Positions 1 through 6,074 of a stretch of DNA of 12,220 bases are shown in pieces. The stretch spans positions 1 through 12,220 of the forward strand of contig JBBQKP010000097.1 in NCBI GenBank assembly GCA_038326995.1, read 5' to 3'. The position numbers and the translations under genes are program-made. Numbering within the stretch: position 1 is the first letter of the stretch; each line of letters begins with the position of its first letter. The DNA is from JBBQKP01 sp038326995. Lineage in GTDB: Bacteria > Planctomycetota > Phycisphaerae > Tepidisphaerales > Tepidisphaeraceae. Below the pieces are notes generated by a model. That model searched no databases. It was not told where the DNA came from and saw only the letters and a list, made by a program, of their open reading frames with translations.

Positions 1-37
1 CGAGAAATCCAGACGCGCCGGTAATAAGAATTCGCAT
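1..37 (-). CDS. NAD-dependent epimerase/dehydratase, N-terminal fragment (cut by window edge)
   Basis: Reading leftward from an ATG at 35-37, the first twelve codons give MRILITGASGFL before the window ends. This is the start of an extended short-chain dehydrogenase: a beta strand followed by the GxxGxxG NAD(P)-binding turn. An AGGA at 42-45 lies four bases upstream as a Shine-Dalgarno match. The gene diverges from the XylR-like regulator, so the two probably share the short control region between them. The substrate cannot be told from twelve residues. The family call is fairly safe; everything beyond it is open. Confidence 0.72.
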   Translation of the reverse strand, partial: MRILITGASGFL

Positions 38-120
38 AGTGTCCTGCTTCTTTCTTCGACTAGATTAGGCACATAGTTTGGGGAGAGCGATTGCACCCAG
101 CGACAAAGCACTTAGATTTT

Positions 121-132
121 GCGACATGTCGC
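121..132. promoter_or_regulatory. Perfect 12-bp palindrome over the regulator start codon, possible operator
   Basis: GCGACATGTCGC is a perfect inverted repeat with no central spacer, and the preferred ATG (126-128) of the regulator sits in its middle. With no loop it is better suited to binding a protein dimer as DNA than to an RNA hairpin. Autoregulation is a guess; AraC-type proteins often bind direct repeats instead, so this could also be chance. Confidence 0.25.
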
Positions 133-1265
133 TTACACGCACTAGTCACTCTGAGTTGGACTCTCGCACGGCCATCCGCATCGGTGTCATCGTCAATGCG
201 GTCGGCGGTTACTCTCGCGGCGTCGTGCGCGGCATCAGCAGTTTCGCACAGGCCCGCGGCTGGGAACTATGCGTCGAAGGCATCAATCACCCGAATTTGA
301 ATCTGAAAAGCGGCCTATTCTCGGCCCTTATCGTGCAGGCCAGCACTCCTGTGCTTCAGCTTCGCGCCAAGTCCACACACCTGCCCGTCGTCAATGTCAG
401 CAGCACCTCCGCGCACCTTCTGCCCTATTCCGTCACCACGGACGACCACGCCGCCGGAGCAATGGCGGCCGAGCATTTGCTTCGGCGCGGGTATCGCGAC
501 CTCGCCTGTTTTACCCCCGATAAAAAGCGTTTCGCGCAATTGCGACACGGCGGCTTCGAAGCACGCGCCGCCTCACAGGGCGTCTCGGTCGTGCGGATCG
601 GCTCTCTTACTCAACTGCGCGGCATCATTCGCGACAGGCGTTCGCCCCTGGGTGTTCTGGCGTCCAATGATCGATCGGCCCTGACTGTGCTCGACACGTG
701 TCGCGCTCTGGGCGTTCGCGTGCCGGAGGATGTGGCGGTCATCGGAGTGGACAACGATGACCTTGCCCAGAGCCTTGCGGGGCCGCCGCTATCGACGGTC
801 GATACTGCGCGAGAGCGGATCGGCTTCGAGGCGGCCGCGCTGCTTGAAAAACTTCTGACGGAGAAACATGTCGAGCCCACGCATCTGACGATCGCACCCA
901 AAGGCATCCTCGTACGCCGATCCACCGACAGCATCGTCGTGGCCGATGACGATGTCGCGCGGGCGAGCCGGTTCATTCAGCTCAACGCGTCGAGATTGAT
1001 CGGCGTCACCGACGTTTGCCGCGATGCGACGATCTCTCGTCGTCAGCTCGAGCGGCGTTTTCGAATCACGCTAGGAAGGTCTGTGCTGGACGAGATCACC
1101 AGGCATAGAGTCGAACGTGCGAGGCAACTACTGATCGACACGGATCTGACGCTGGCCCAGGTCGCGATCGCAGCGGGGTTTCGTTCGACGAGCTATTTCA
1201 GCGTGCTGTTCAAAGCCCGGGCTGGCCAAACGCCCGCGCGACTGAGGCAGGCGTACCGCGTCTAG
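126..1265 (+). CDS. XylR-like transcriptional regulator (LacI-type sensor fused to AraC-type DNA-binding domain)
   Basis: A cytoplasmic regulator that probably senses a sugar and controls carbohydrate genes. Counting from ATG 126 (379 residues), residues about 16-265 look like a periplasmic-binding-protein type I sensor, with LacI-family landmarks such as ASNDRSA near 179-185 and VIGVDNDD near 205-212. Residues about 278-379 form a C-terminal AraC domain with two helix-turn-helix units: SRRQLERRFR near 304-313 and LTLAQVAIAAGFRSTSYFS near 341-359. This order matches E. coli XylR and the many XylR-like proteins of Planctomycetota. The frame is open back to a TTG at 78, but ATG 126 is preferred because the extra residues do not resemble the family. 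Neither start has a good Shine-Dalgarno. The ligand is unknown; the divergent epimerase is the nearest candidate target. Confidence is high for family and low for the exact start. Confidence 0.9.
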   Translation: MSLTRTSHSELDSRTAIRIGVIVNAVGGYSRGVVRGISSFAQARGWELCVEGINHPNLNLKSGLFSALIVQASTPVLQLRAKSTHLPVVNVSSTSAHLLPYSVTTDDHAAGAMAAEHLLRRGYRDLACFTPDKKRFAQLRHGGFEARAASQGVSVVRIGSLTQLRGIIRDRRSPLGVLASNDRSALTVLDTCRALGVRVPEDVAVIGVDNDDLAQSLAGPPLSTVDTARERIGFEAAALLEKLLTEKHVEPTHLTIAPKGILVRRSTDSIVVADDDVARASRFIQLNASRLIGVTDVCRDATISRRQLERRFRITLGRSVLDEITRHRVERARQLLIDTDLTLAQVAIAAGFRSTSYFSVLFKARAGQTPARLRQAYRV

Positions 1266-1276
1266 CCCGACTATCG

Positions 1277-1312
1277 TGTCTGGCGGCTCATGTCTGGCGG
1301 CTCATGTCTGGC
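1277..1312. repeat. 14-bp tandem repeat (2.6 copies) after the regulator gene
   Basis: The unit TGTCTGGCGGCTCA occurs at 1277-1290 and 1291-1304, followed by a partial copy (TGTCTGGC) at 1305-1312. It begins 11 bases after the stop codon of the regulator. The copies are identical, which suggests recent slippage or duplication. The repeats supply the 5' arms of the alternative hairpins in the leader of the downstream small ORF. Confidence 0.85.
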
Positions 1313-1338
1313 CGGCGATTCGGACGATGACATGAGCT
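1299..1338 (+). other. Inverted repeat with two competing 5' arms ahead of the small ORF
   Basis: GGCTCATGTC (1299-1308) can pair with GACATGAGCT (1329-1338) to give nine Watson-Crick pairs plus one G-T, around a 20-base loop. The upstream repeat copy, GGCTCATGTC at 1285-1294, can form the same stem with the same 3' arm, so two structures are mutually exclusive. No run of T follows, so this is not a typical intrinsic terminator. It may structure the leader of the 33-residue ORF or protect the 3' end of the regulator mRNA. Confidence 0.4.
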
Positions 1339-1369
1339 GAAGAGACGGGCTTTAGTTCCGGCACCTTTG

Positions 1370-1375
1370 AAGGAG
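1370..1375 (+). promoter_or_regulatory. Strong Shine-Dalgarno for the small ORF
   Basis: AAGGAG lies five bases before ATG 1381, an almost ideal match and spacing. Most other genes in this window lack any such sequence, so the site is the main evidence that the 33-codon ORF is translated. Confidence 0.6.
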
Positions 1376-1380
1376 CGACC

Positions 1381-1482
1381 ATGTTACACAGGACAAAGAG
1401 GCTGGCAGTTTATACCGCAGAGTTTGGAATTCTCGTTTTATTGTGCGTCGTCCTTGCCGTCGGCGTGATGCAACTCCGTTAG
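1381..1482 (+). CDS. Small single-span membrane protein (33 residues), unrecognised
   Basis: I do not recognise this protein. It runs from ATG 1381 to TAG 1480-1482. It has a basic N-terminus (MLHRTKRLAV), then an uninterrupted hydrophobic stretch from about residue 15 to 30 (FGILVLLCVVLAVGVM), and ends in QLR. This fits one transmembrane helix with the N-terminus in the cytoplasm by the positive-inside rule. There is no cleavage site or catalytic motif. Support for it being real comes from the AAGGAG site and from the coherent hydrophobic profile. It follows the regulator by 115 bases and may be transcribed with it or alone. Small single-span proteins often modulate larger membrane complexes, but no partner is indicated here. 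A chance ORF remains possible. Confidence 0.55.
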   Translation: MLHRTKRLAVYTAEFGILVLLCVVLAVGVMQLR

Positions 1483-1571
1483 TTCGACGGAGCGGGCGCC
1501 GACCTGTTCGGGCCGGGCAAAAAAGGCTCACGAATTAGTCGCGAATTATCGTGCGAAATGGGATACGATTT

Positions 1572-1579
1572 GCTAGACT
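1572..1579 (+). promoter_or_regulatory. Possible extended -10 promoter element upstream of the hairpin array
   Basis: TGCTAGACT spans 1571-1579: a TGn extension followed by TAGACT, which matches four of six positions of TATAAT. No TTGACA-like -35 stands 16-18 bases upstream, which is tolerated for extended -10 promoters. Transcription would begin near 1586, just before the structured stretch, inside the 8-bp palindrome GGACGTCC (1581-1588). This is a weak call by itself. Confidence 0.22.
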
Positions 1580-1589
1580 AGGACGTCCG

Positions 1590-1712
1590 GATGTTGGGGA
1601 CTGAAACCTAATGCCTGGAAGCCTGCGCCGACTGGTTCTCGCCAGTCGAGGTCGCACGCGAGGCCTGGTGCCGAAGCGATCGGCATTGTCAGCACGGAAG
1701 CAGCTCTGATGC
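1590..1712 (+). ncRNA. Candidate structured RNA or phoU 5' leader (consecutive hairpins)
   Basis: Three stems follow one another. The first is a seven-pair hairpin, CGACTGG (1629-1635) with CCAGTCG (1642-1648) around a six-base loop; it is enclosed by a second seven-pair stem with one bulge, GCCTGCG (1621-1627) with CGC and AGGC (1657-1664). The next is a perfect hairpin, TGCCGA (1669-1674) with TCGGCA (1680-1685) around AGCGA. The last is a weaker stem, TCAG (1689-1692) with CTGA (1706-1709). Such density is unusual for a plain spacer. It could be an independent small RNA or a regulatory leader of phoU. I do not recognise a known riboswitch class, and the strand is assumed from the gene orientation. 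Confidence 0.3.
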
Positions 1713-1841
1713 AAGATTGACGACGCTTTGCCACTCTGCGGCTTGGTCGAAACAACCGGGTCGGACCGCGTAGGAGAGCAGAAGCGTCTTTCGAATCCGT
1801 CGGCTAAACCGATGCGGTTCTATCAGAGCGGATGGTTTTTC

Positions 1842-2552
1842 ATGTCCATTCAACTCCTCAACTTAATCGACGACCTGAAGCTGCGTATGAGTCGAATGAC
1901 CGGACGCGTGCTGAACGTAGTTGAAACAGCGACGCAGGCGGTGATTCACAACGACCTCAACCTCGCGAGAACGGCGATGGAGGCGGATCGCATTGTCGAC
2001 AGCGAAGAGCTCGACATTGAACGCCGGGCCATCGATTTGCTCGCCCTGCACCAACCCGCCGCGGCGGATCTTCGTTTCATTACTCGCGTGATCAAAGTCA
2101 ATGGCGATTTCGAACGCATCGGCGATTGTGCCGTCAACGTAGCGCAGCGCGTCCCTTCTATCGCCAGACAAAGCGTATTCAACGACAGTCGGGAGCGTCG
2201 CGAGCCTGTCCCCGACGATCTTCGTCGAATGGGAGCGTTGGTCGTCTCGAATCTCCGGGACACGATCAACGCATTCAACCTTGCCGATCCGAAGATGGCG
2301 GCGCGTGTGCTCGCGTCGGATGATGAAGTCGACGCATACTACCATCAGATCGTGCAGGACATGTTGCAGATGTTCGAAGACAAGCCGCACGATGCGGGCC
2401 GGGAGCTTGCCCTGGTTATGGTCGCCAAGAATTACGAACGCATCGGCGATCACTGCACGAATGTTGCCGAAGACATCATCTACATGAGCAGCGGCGAGGT
2501 TGTCCGGCACGGCAAGGTGATCAGCCGTGGTGCGACGATGCTCGCAAGCTAA
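1842..2552 (+). CDS. phoU: Phosphate signalling regulator PhoU
   Basis: PhoU is a cytoplasmic helical protein that links the Pst phosphate transporter to the PhoR sensor kinase and dampens phosphate-starvation signalling. From ATG 1842 the product has 236 residues, the usual size. It shows the two pseudo-symmetric three-helix repeats, each carrying the signature metal-binding helix: NGDFERIGDCAVNVAQ near 88-102 and KNYERIGDHCTNVAEDI near 197-212. The frame is open upstream to TTG 1728, but ATG 1842 places MSIQLLNLIDDLK where the first PhoU helix begins. No Shine-Dalgarno is clear. No pstSCAB or phoBR lies nearby, so this copy is detached from the usual operon. The metallopeptidase gene follows after 43 bases and could be cotranscribed. 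Tandem stops (TAA TGA) end the gene. Confidence 0.93.
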   Translation: MSIQLLNLIDDLKLRMSRMTGRVLNVVETATQAVIHNDLNLARTAMEADRIVDSEELDIERRAIDLLALHQPAAADLRFITRVIKVNGDFERIGDCAVNVAQRVPSIARQSVFNDSRERREPVPDDLRRMGALVVSNLRDTINAFNLADPKMAARVLASDDEVDAYYHQIVQDMLQMFEDKPHDAGRELALVMVAKNYERIGDHCTNVAEDIIYMSSGEVVRHGKVISRGATMLAS

Positions 2553-2595
2553 TGAGAAGTTGAATTTTTTTCGTTTTGCCGATCGACTCTCGCGT

Positions 2596-3750
2596 ATGCC
2601 AAACGCCGCCGACCTACAGCTTCTCAAACTCGTCACTTCCATTCCTACCGCACCGTTCGGCGAGCGACGGGTGTACGCGTTCGTCAATTCCTTTGCGAAG
2701 AAGCACAAATTGCGGCTCGAGAAGGATCGATTCGGCAATGTTTTGCTGACCAGGCCCGGAACAAATCGCAAGGCGAATCGGCTCGTGCTGGTCGCGCATA
2801 CCGACCATCCGGGCATGGTCGCGCAGTCAATGACAGAAACAACCATGGCAAGTCCGGCGAAGTCCGGACTCGCGAAGTCCGGGTCGGGCGAGCTCATCGC
2901 CTATTTCCGCGGCGGCGTGACCAGCAGCTTCGTGCAAGGCGCTCGCGTGCGTTTCTTCACCGACTCGGGTGAGGTCGCGGGCAAGGTGCTGGAAATTCTC
3001 GACAGCAAGGACGATCGCCCGACCGTCGTTCTGATTCGTGTGAAAGAGAATGTGCCCGCCGGATCGATCGGCATGTTCGATCTGGGTGAGGCGAAAGTTG
3101 TCGGCAAACGTCTTCACTCGCGCGTGTGCGATGACCTTGCTGGTGTCAGCAGCGCTCTGGCGGCGATCGCGCGCAGGCCCGGGAAATCGACCGCTGAAAA
3201 TGTTGCGGACTTTTGCGTGCTGCTGACCCGCGGCGAAGAGGTCGGCTTCATCGGCGCTCTTGCGGCCGTCAAATATAAGACGCTCGTGCGAAAATCCGAT
3301 TTGCTCGTGAGCATCGAATGCTCCGCCGAACAGCCCGTCGCACAGCAAGGCAAGGGCGTCGTCCTTCGCGTTGGCGATCGCACGAGCATTTTCAATTCGT
3401 CGCTCTCGCACTTCATTCACACTCTCGCGCAGGAGCTCGCGAAAGAGGACAAGTCGTTTCAGTTTCAGCGTGCGTTGATGCCAGGCGGAACGTGCGAAGC
3501 GACGGCGTTCGACGCGTTCGGACACACCGCCGCGGCCGTGTGTGTGGCGCTTGGCAACTATCACAACATGAACAAGACGACTGGAAAACTCGCGGCCGAG
3601 ACGGTTCATATCGACGACTGGCACAACATGGTCGAGCTGTTCGTAGCGCTCGCCTCACGCGCGCACGAGTTCAGGAAGTCGAATCCGGTGTTGAGGGCGA
3701 AGCTGACGAAACTGCTAAGCGATCATGAGCATTTGCTGAACGTGAAATGA
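2596..3750 (+). CDS. M42-like (M20/M28-related) zinc aminopeptidase
   Basis: A cytoplasmic dinuclear-metal peptidase, probably trimming short peptides from their N-terminus. From ATG 2596 it has 384 residues. Metal and catalytic residues appear in family order: H68 in AHTDHPG, D179/D180 in VCDDLAG, the E214-E215 pair in RGEEVGFIGA, E241 in SIECS, and H323 in GNYHNM. GGTCEATAF near 298-305 corresponds to the GGTDA stretch of M42 enzymes. Residues about 75-165 would be the beta-barrel insert of M42 peptidases. The spacing of these residues closely follows M42 tetrahedral aminopeptidases, although the HTDHPG and NYHN motifs are divergent. The frame is open to 2527, overlapping phoU; ATG 2596 gives the natural N-terminus. 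There is no signal peptide and no Shine-Dalgarno. An M20-type hydrolase is the main alternative. The stop lies six bases from the convergent isomerase gene. Confidence 0.85.
   Translation: MPNAADLQLLKLVTSIPTAPFGERRVYAFVNSFAKKHKLRLEKDRFGNVLLTRPGTNRKANRLVLVAHTDHPGMVAQSMTETTMASPAKSGLAKSGSGELIAYFRGGVTSSFVQGARVRFFTDSGEVAGKVLEILDSKDDRPTVVLIRVKENVPAGSIGMFDLGEAKVVGKRLHSRVCDDLAGVSSALAAIARRPGKSTAENVADFCVLLTRGEEVGFIGALAAVKYKTLVRKSDLLVSIECSAEQPVAQQGKGVVLRVGDRTSIFNSSLSHFIHTLAQELAKEDKSFQFQRALMPGGTCEATAFDAFGHTAAAVCVALGNYHNMNKTTGKLAAETVHIDDWHNMVELFVALASRAHEFRKSNPVLRAKLTKLLSDHEHLLNVK
2850..2882 (+). repeat. Intragenic AAGTCCGG repeats in the peptidase gene
   Basis: AAGTCCGG occurs at 2850-2857, 2860-2867 and 2875-2882; the middle copy lies in a perfect 10-bp palindrome, AGTCCGGACT (2861-2870). 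The reading frame stays open and gives a small, flexible segment, AKSGLAKSGSG, at residues 88-98, probably a surface loop of the insert domain. It looks like a local duplication accepted by a tolerant loop. Confidence 0.7.
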
Positions 3751-3756
3751 TTTGGC

Positions 3757-4620
3757 TCAGGATGCGAGCGGCACGTCGATCTTTTTGCACACATCGCGAA
3801 GTGCGACGACGGCCTTGGCGAAGAGCTCGGGGCCCGTCTCGCCGTGGCTGTGACCGGCGACTTTGAGGTGAGGCTCGAGCGAGAGGAAGCCGTCGTAGCC
3901 GTGTGCGTAGGCGTCTTTAAGAATCTCGGCGATCTTTCCATCACCCTCGCCCGCGGGAACGACCGTGCCACCCGCGACCGAATCGCTCTTAGCCAGCGCA
4001 TCCTTGATGTGAATGTGGACCGTGTACTCGCGCAGCAGCGGCCAGATTGCCAGTGGGTCTTGCCCGCATTGAACGAAGTTGGCGAAGTCAAACGCGGTCT
4101 TACAGCGTGGGTGATTGACGCCCTTCATGATCTGCACGCATCGGCTGCCGATGTCGCCGAAGATGCCACGCTCGTTCTCGTGAACCATCGTGATTTTCGT
4201 ATTTTCCAGCAGAACACTCTGCGCGTGCATGAGTTCGATGACCGCATCCTTGTGCGGATCGACCGGGCCCTTCCCTTCTCCGCCCGGCGGGTAGAACGAG
4301 AAGACGCGAATAAGCGGCGCATTGAAAAACTGTGCCTGATCGATCGCCATCTTAAACATGTCCATCAGCTTCTCGCGCGGCGTGTCGATGGGCATTTTTC
4401 CGCACGGGCTGCCTATGCTGACCACACCCAGCCCCGCGGCGTTGAGCTTGTTTCGAATCTCACTCCGTTGATCGCTTGAGAACGCGAGCACGTTCACGCC
4501 GCCCACGGATCGAAGCTCAAAATGCGTGAGACCGACTTGCCTTGCGACGAGAATTTGCTGATCAATCTCTGGCGAGATTTCATCGGCGAAGCCGGAGAGC
4601 TTGAGATGTGCTGTATTCAT
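3757..4620 (-). CDS. Sugar phosphate isomerase/epimerase (xylose isomerase-like TIM barrel)
   Basis: A cytoplasmic single-domain TIM barrel of the AP endonuclease 2 superfamily (287 residues from the ATG at 4618-4620). Members use a divalent metal to isomerise or epimerise sugars, inositols or keto-sugars. Metal-site residues typical of the family are visible: HENE at 147-150 (E148), DFAN at 178-181 (D178), HIHIKD at 202-207, VPAGEGDG at 221-228 and LSLEPHL at 246-252 (E249). There is no twin-arginine or Sec signal, unlike many planctomycete relatives. It begins 21 bases after the GHL10 gene on the same strand, so it probably handles sugars released by that enzyme. No Shine-Dalgarno is seen. 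The exact substrate cannot be predicted. A hydroxypyruvate isomerase-like role is an alternative. Confidence 0.88.
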   Translation of the reverse strand: MNTAHLKLSGFADEISPEIDQQILVARQVGLTHFELRSVGGVNVLAFSSDQRSEIRNKLNAAGLGVVSIGSPCGKMPIDTPREKLMDMFKMAIDQAQFFNAPLIRVFSFYPPGGEGKGPVDPHKDAVIELMHAQSVLLENTKITMVHENERGIFGDIGSRCVQIMKGVNHPRCKTAFDFANFVQCGQDPLAIWPLLREYTVHIHIKDALAKSDSVAGGTVVPAGEGDGKIAEILKDAYAHGYDGFLSLEPHLKVAGHSHGETGPELFAKAVVALRDVCKKIDVPLAS

Positions 4621-4641
4621 ATCTTCGGCTGGGCTGAATTA

Positions 4642-6033
4642 TTACGGCCTGCGATCGACCAGGACTTCGACGGCCGTCGTTTCCAGGCCTTCGATGAATC
4701 GATGATTGCCCGGAGCGAAGTTCTGTGAAAGACGCTGGATCCATACGCCGTTGACCATCGCCAGCACTTTGTATTGGCGCTGGTCCTTGATGGAGACGAC
4801 GAACGCATCGCCGTCGCGTGTGGCGACGATGGGCGCAGGACGCCAGTCGCCGGGCTTGAACGGATGAGGAGCCTGCCCGTTTTTTGCAACATCATAGAAC
4901 GCCTTGAGTTCCTTTGGATAGACTTCAAGAACGCCGCGACTGAACCACAAAACGTGACCGCCGATTTTTGTTTCGCGGGTGTGCTCGATCGATTTCAGAA
5001 GGTCATCGATGGGCTTGTCGGGGCCGTCGCCGACGATACGAATGCCGGCGATCAGTTCACTTCGCTTTTCGCCGATGTGAGAAATCTGCTCGTCGATGCT
5101 TCTTTTGGTCGCCTCGAAGTTCATGCGATAGGTCTGCGGAACATATTCATCCCACATACTTCCATCGCGGTCGGACCACTTGGTCCAGGCGATCCAGTCG
5201 CAGGCGTAATTTTCGAGAGACCACGGATAGGGCGCGGGTGAAACCGAAATGATCAGATCGGGATTGGCCGCACGAACTGCCTTTACAAAGCGGAGTGAAT
5301 ACTCTGAGATTTTATCGGCACGCCACTGAATCCATGCCGGGTCTTTAAAATCGTCGGGCGGCTGCTGGCCGTTGTGTTCGCTGGCGTAAAGTTTTCGGGT
5401 GAAGTCGTCGTAGCCCATTTCGACGGGCATCGCAATTCGGTCGTCGAGTTGAATGCCATCGAGGTCGTATTTCTGCACGGCCTCGACGACGAGATCGATA
5501 ATGAGTTGCTGTGCATCAGGGTGAAGCGGGTTGAGCCACACGAACGGGTTACTCTTGGCTACTTCTGCGCCGTCCTTTGTGAGTGTGAGCCACCCCTTTT
5601 CCCGGGCGAGTGCTCGAAGCTCGTTCTGCGTATCTTTGAACGACGCCATGAAGCCGTATTCGAACCACGCGATCGCCAGCAGTTGATTGCGGTGTGCCTG
5701 ATTGACGGTCTCCAGAAGAAGGTCGCGCTGGAGTTCTATTGGCGTGTTGTTGATCTTCATCGGGACGCCGATGAGTTTGTTCATCACCTCGCTGGGGAAT
5801 TCTGTATACCCGTTCTTCCAGCACTCGATGTAGACAACATTCAGGCCCATGTCGCGCAGCGTCTTCATGGTCTCTTCGGACTTTGCGGGCGAGGAGATCG
5901 CATCGTTGGCGGTGGTGGTAAGCCAAGTGCCGCGCACTTCGGCCGGGGCGGCGTGTAACGGTGAGACCGGCGAGACGAAGGCGAGTGCGGTTGCGGCCAC
6001 AGCGAGGGAGAGTAATTTAAGTGATTTCATCAT
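4642..6033 (-). CDS. Secreted GHL10-family glycoside hydrolase-like protein (DUF187)
   Basis: An exported TIM-barrel protein of the glycosyl hydrolase-like 10 family (YngK type), likely to attack an extracellular or cell-wall glycan. From ATG 6031-6033 it has 463 residues. Residues 1-29 form a signal peptide: MMKSLK, a hydrophobic core LLSLAVAATALAFV, and a probable cut after LHA. The barrel starts at VRGTWLTT (33-40) and contains LNVVYIECWKNG (64-75), LLAIAWFEYGF (118-128), VWLNP (165-169), YDLDGIQLDDR (189-199), IISVSPAPYPWS (261-272) and DEYVPQTYR (295-303). The acidic residues in LDGIQLDD and DEYVPQ are the likely active-site positions. Residues about 385-463 look like a small C-terminal beta domain. 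A GTG-free upstream ATG at 6063 would lengthen the n-region to an unlikely degree. Two TAA codons end it, 21 bases before the isomerase gene. The substrate is unknown. Confidence 0.87.
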   Translation of the reverse strand: MMKSLKLLSLAVAATALAFVSPVSPLHAAPAEVRGTWLTTTANDAISSPAKSEETMKTLRDMGLNVVYIECWKNGYTEFPSEVMNKLIGVPMKINNTPIELQRDLLLETVNQAHRNQLLAIAWFEYGFMASFKDTQNELRALAREKGWLTLTKDGAEVAKSNPFVWLNPLHPDAQQLIIDLVVEAVQKYDLDGIQLDDRIAMPVEMGYDDFTRKLYASEHNGQQPPDDFKDPAWIQWRADKISEYSLRFVKAVRAANPDLIISVSPAPYPWSLENYACDWIAWTKWSDRDGSMWDEYVPQTYRMNFEATKRSIDEQISHIGEKRSELIAGIRIVGDGPDKPIDDLLKSIEHTRETKIGGHVLWFSRGVLEVYPKELKAFYDVAKNGQAPHPFKPGDWRPAPIVATRDGDAFVVSIKDQRQYKVLAMVNGVWIQRLSQNFAPGNHRFIEGLETTAVEVLVDRRP

Positions 6034-6074
6034 GGTTTGGTTTCTTTCGATTCCTCGGTTCATTCCCTGAGTTA

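Larger units (their letters stand above)
1483..1841. other. 359-base gap between the small ORF and phoU
   Basis: No convincing coding region lies here; the minus-strand frame at 1573-1755 has no homology I recognise. The first 80 bases hold a short A-run (1519-1524) and a repeated CGAATTA (1531-1537 and 1542-1548). The middle, about 1590-1712, contains several consecutive stem-loops, listed separately. The last 120 bases lead into phoU without an evident terminator or Shine-Dalgarno. The phoU frame is open back to a TTG at 1728, but those codons do not look like PhoU. Confidence 0.6.

Noticed and set aside
1689..1710. Resemblance to the signal recognition particle RNA core (GTCAG ... GGAAGCAGC)
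   Set aside because: The diagnostic GGAAGGAAGCAGC stretch is incomplete and the GGAA loop has no proper closing stem, so the likeness is superficial.
2561..2572. T-rich run after phoU as an intrinsic terminator
   Set aside because: No stable stem precedes the T-run; only about three pairs can form, so readthrough into the peptidase gene seems more likely.
1863..2897. 344-codon open frame on the minus strand across phoU and the start of the peptidase gene
   Set aside because: It is antisense to two well-supported genes, its translation resembles no family I know, and long antisense frames are common at this base composition.
2827..3624. 265-codon minus-strand frame opposite the metallopeptidase
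   Set aside because: It is a shadow of the peptidase gene, which has all its metal ligands in the plus frame.
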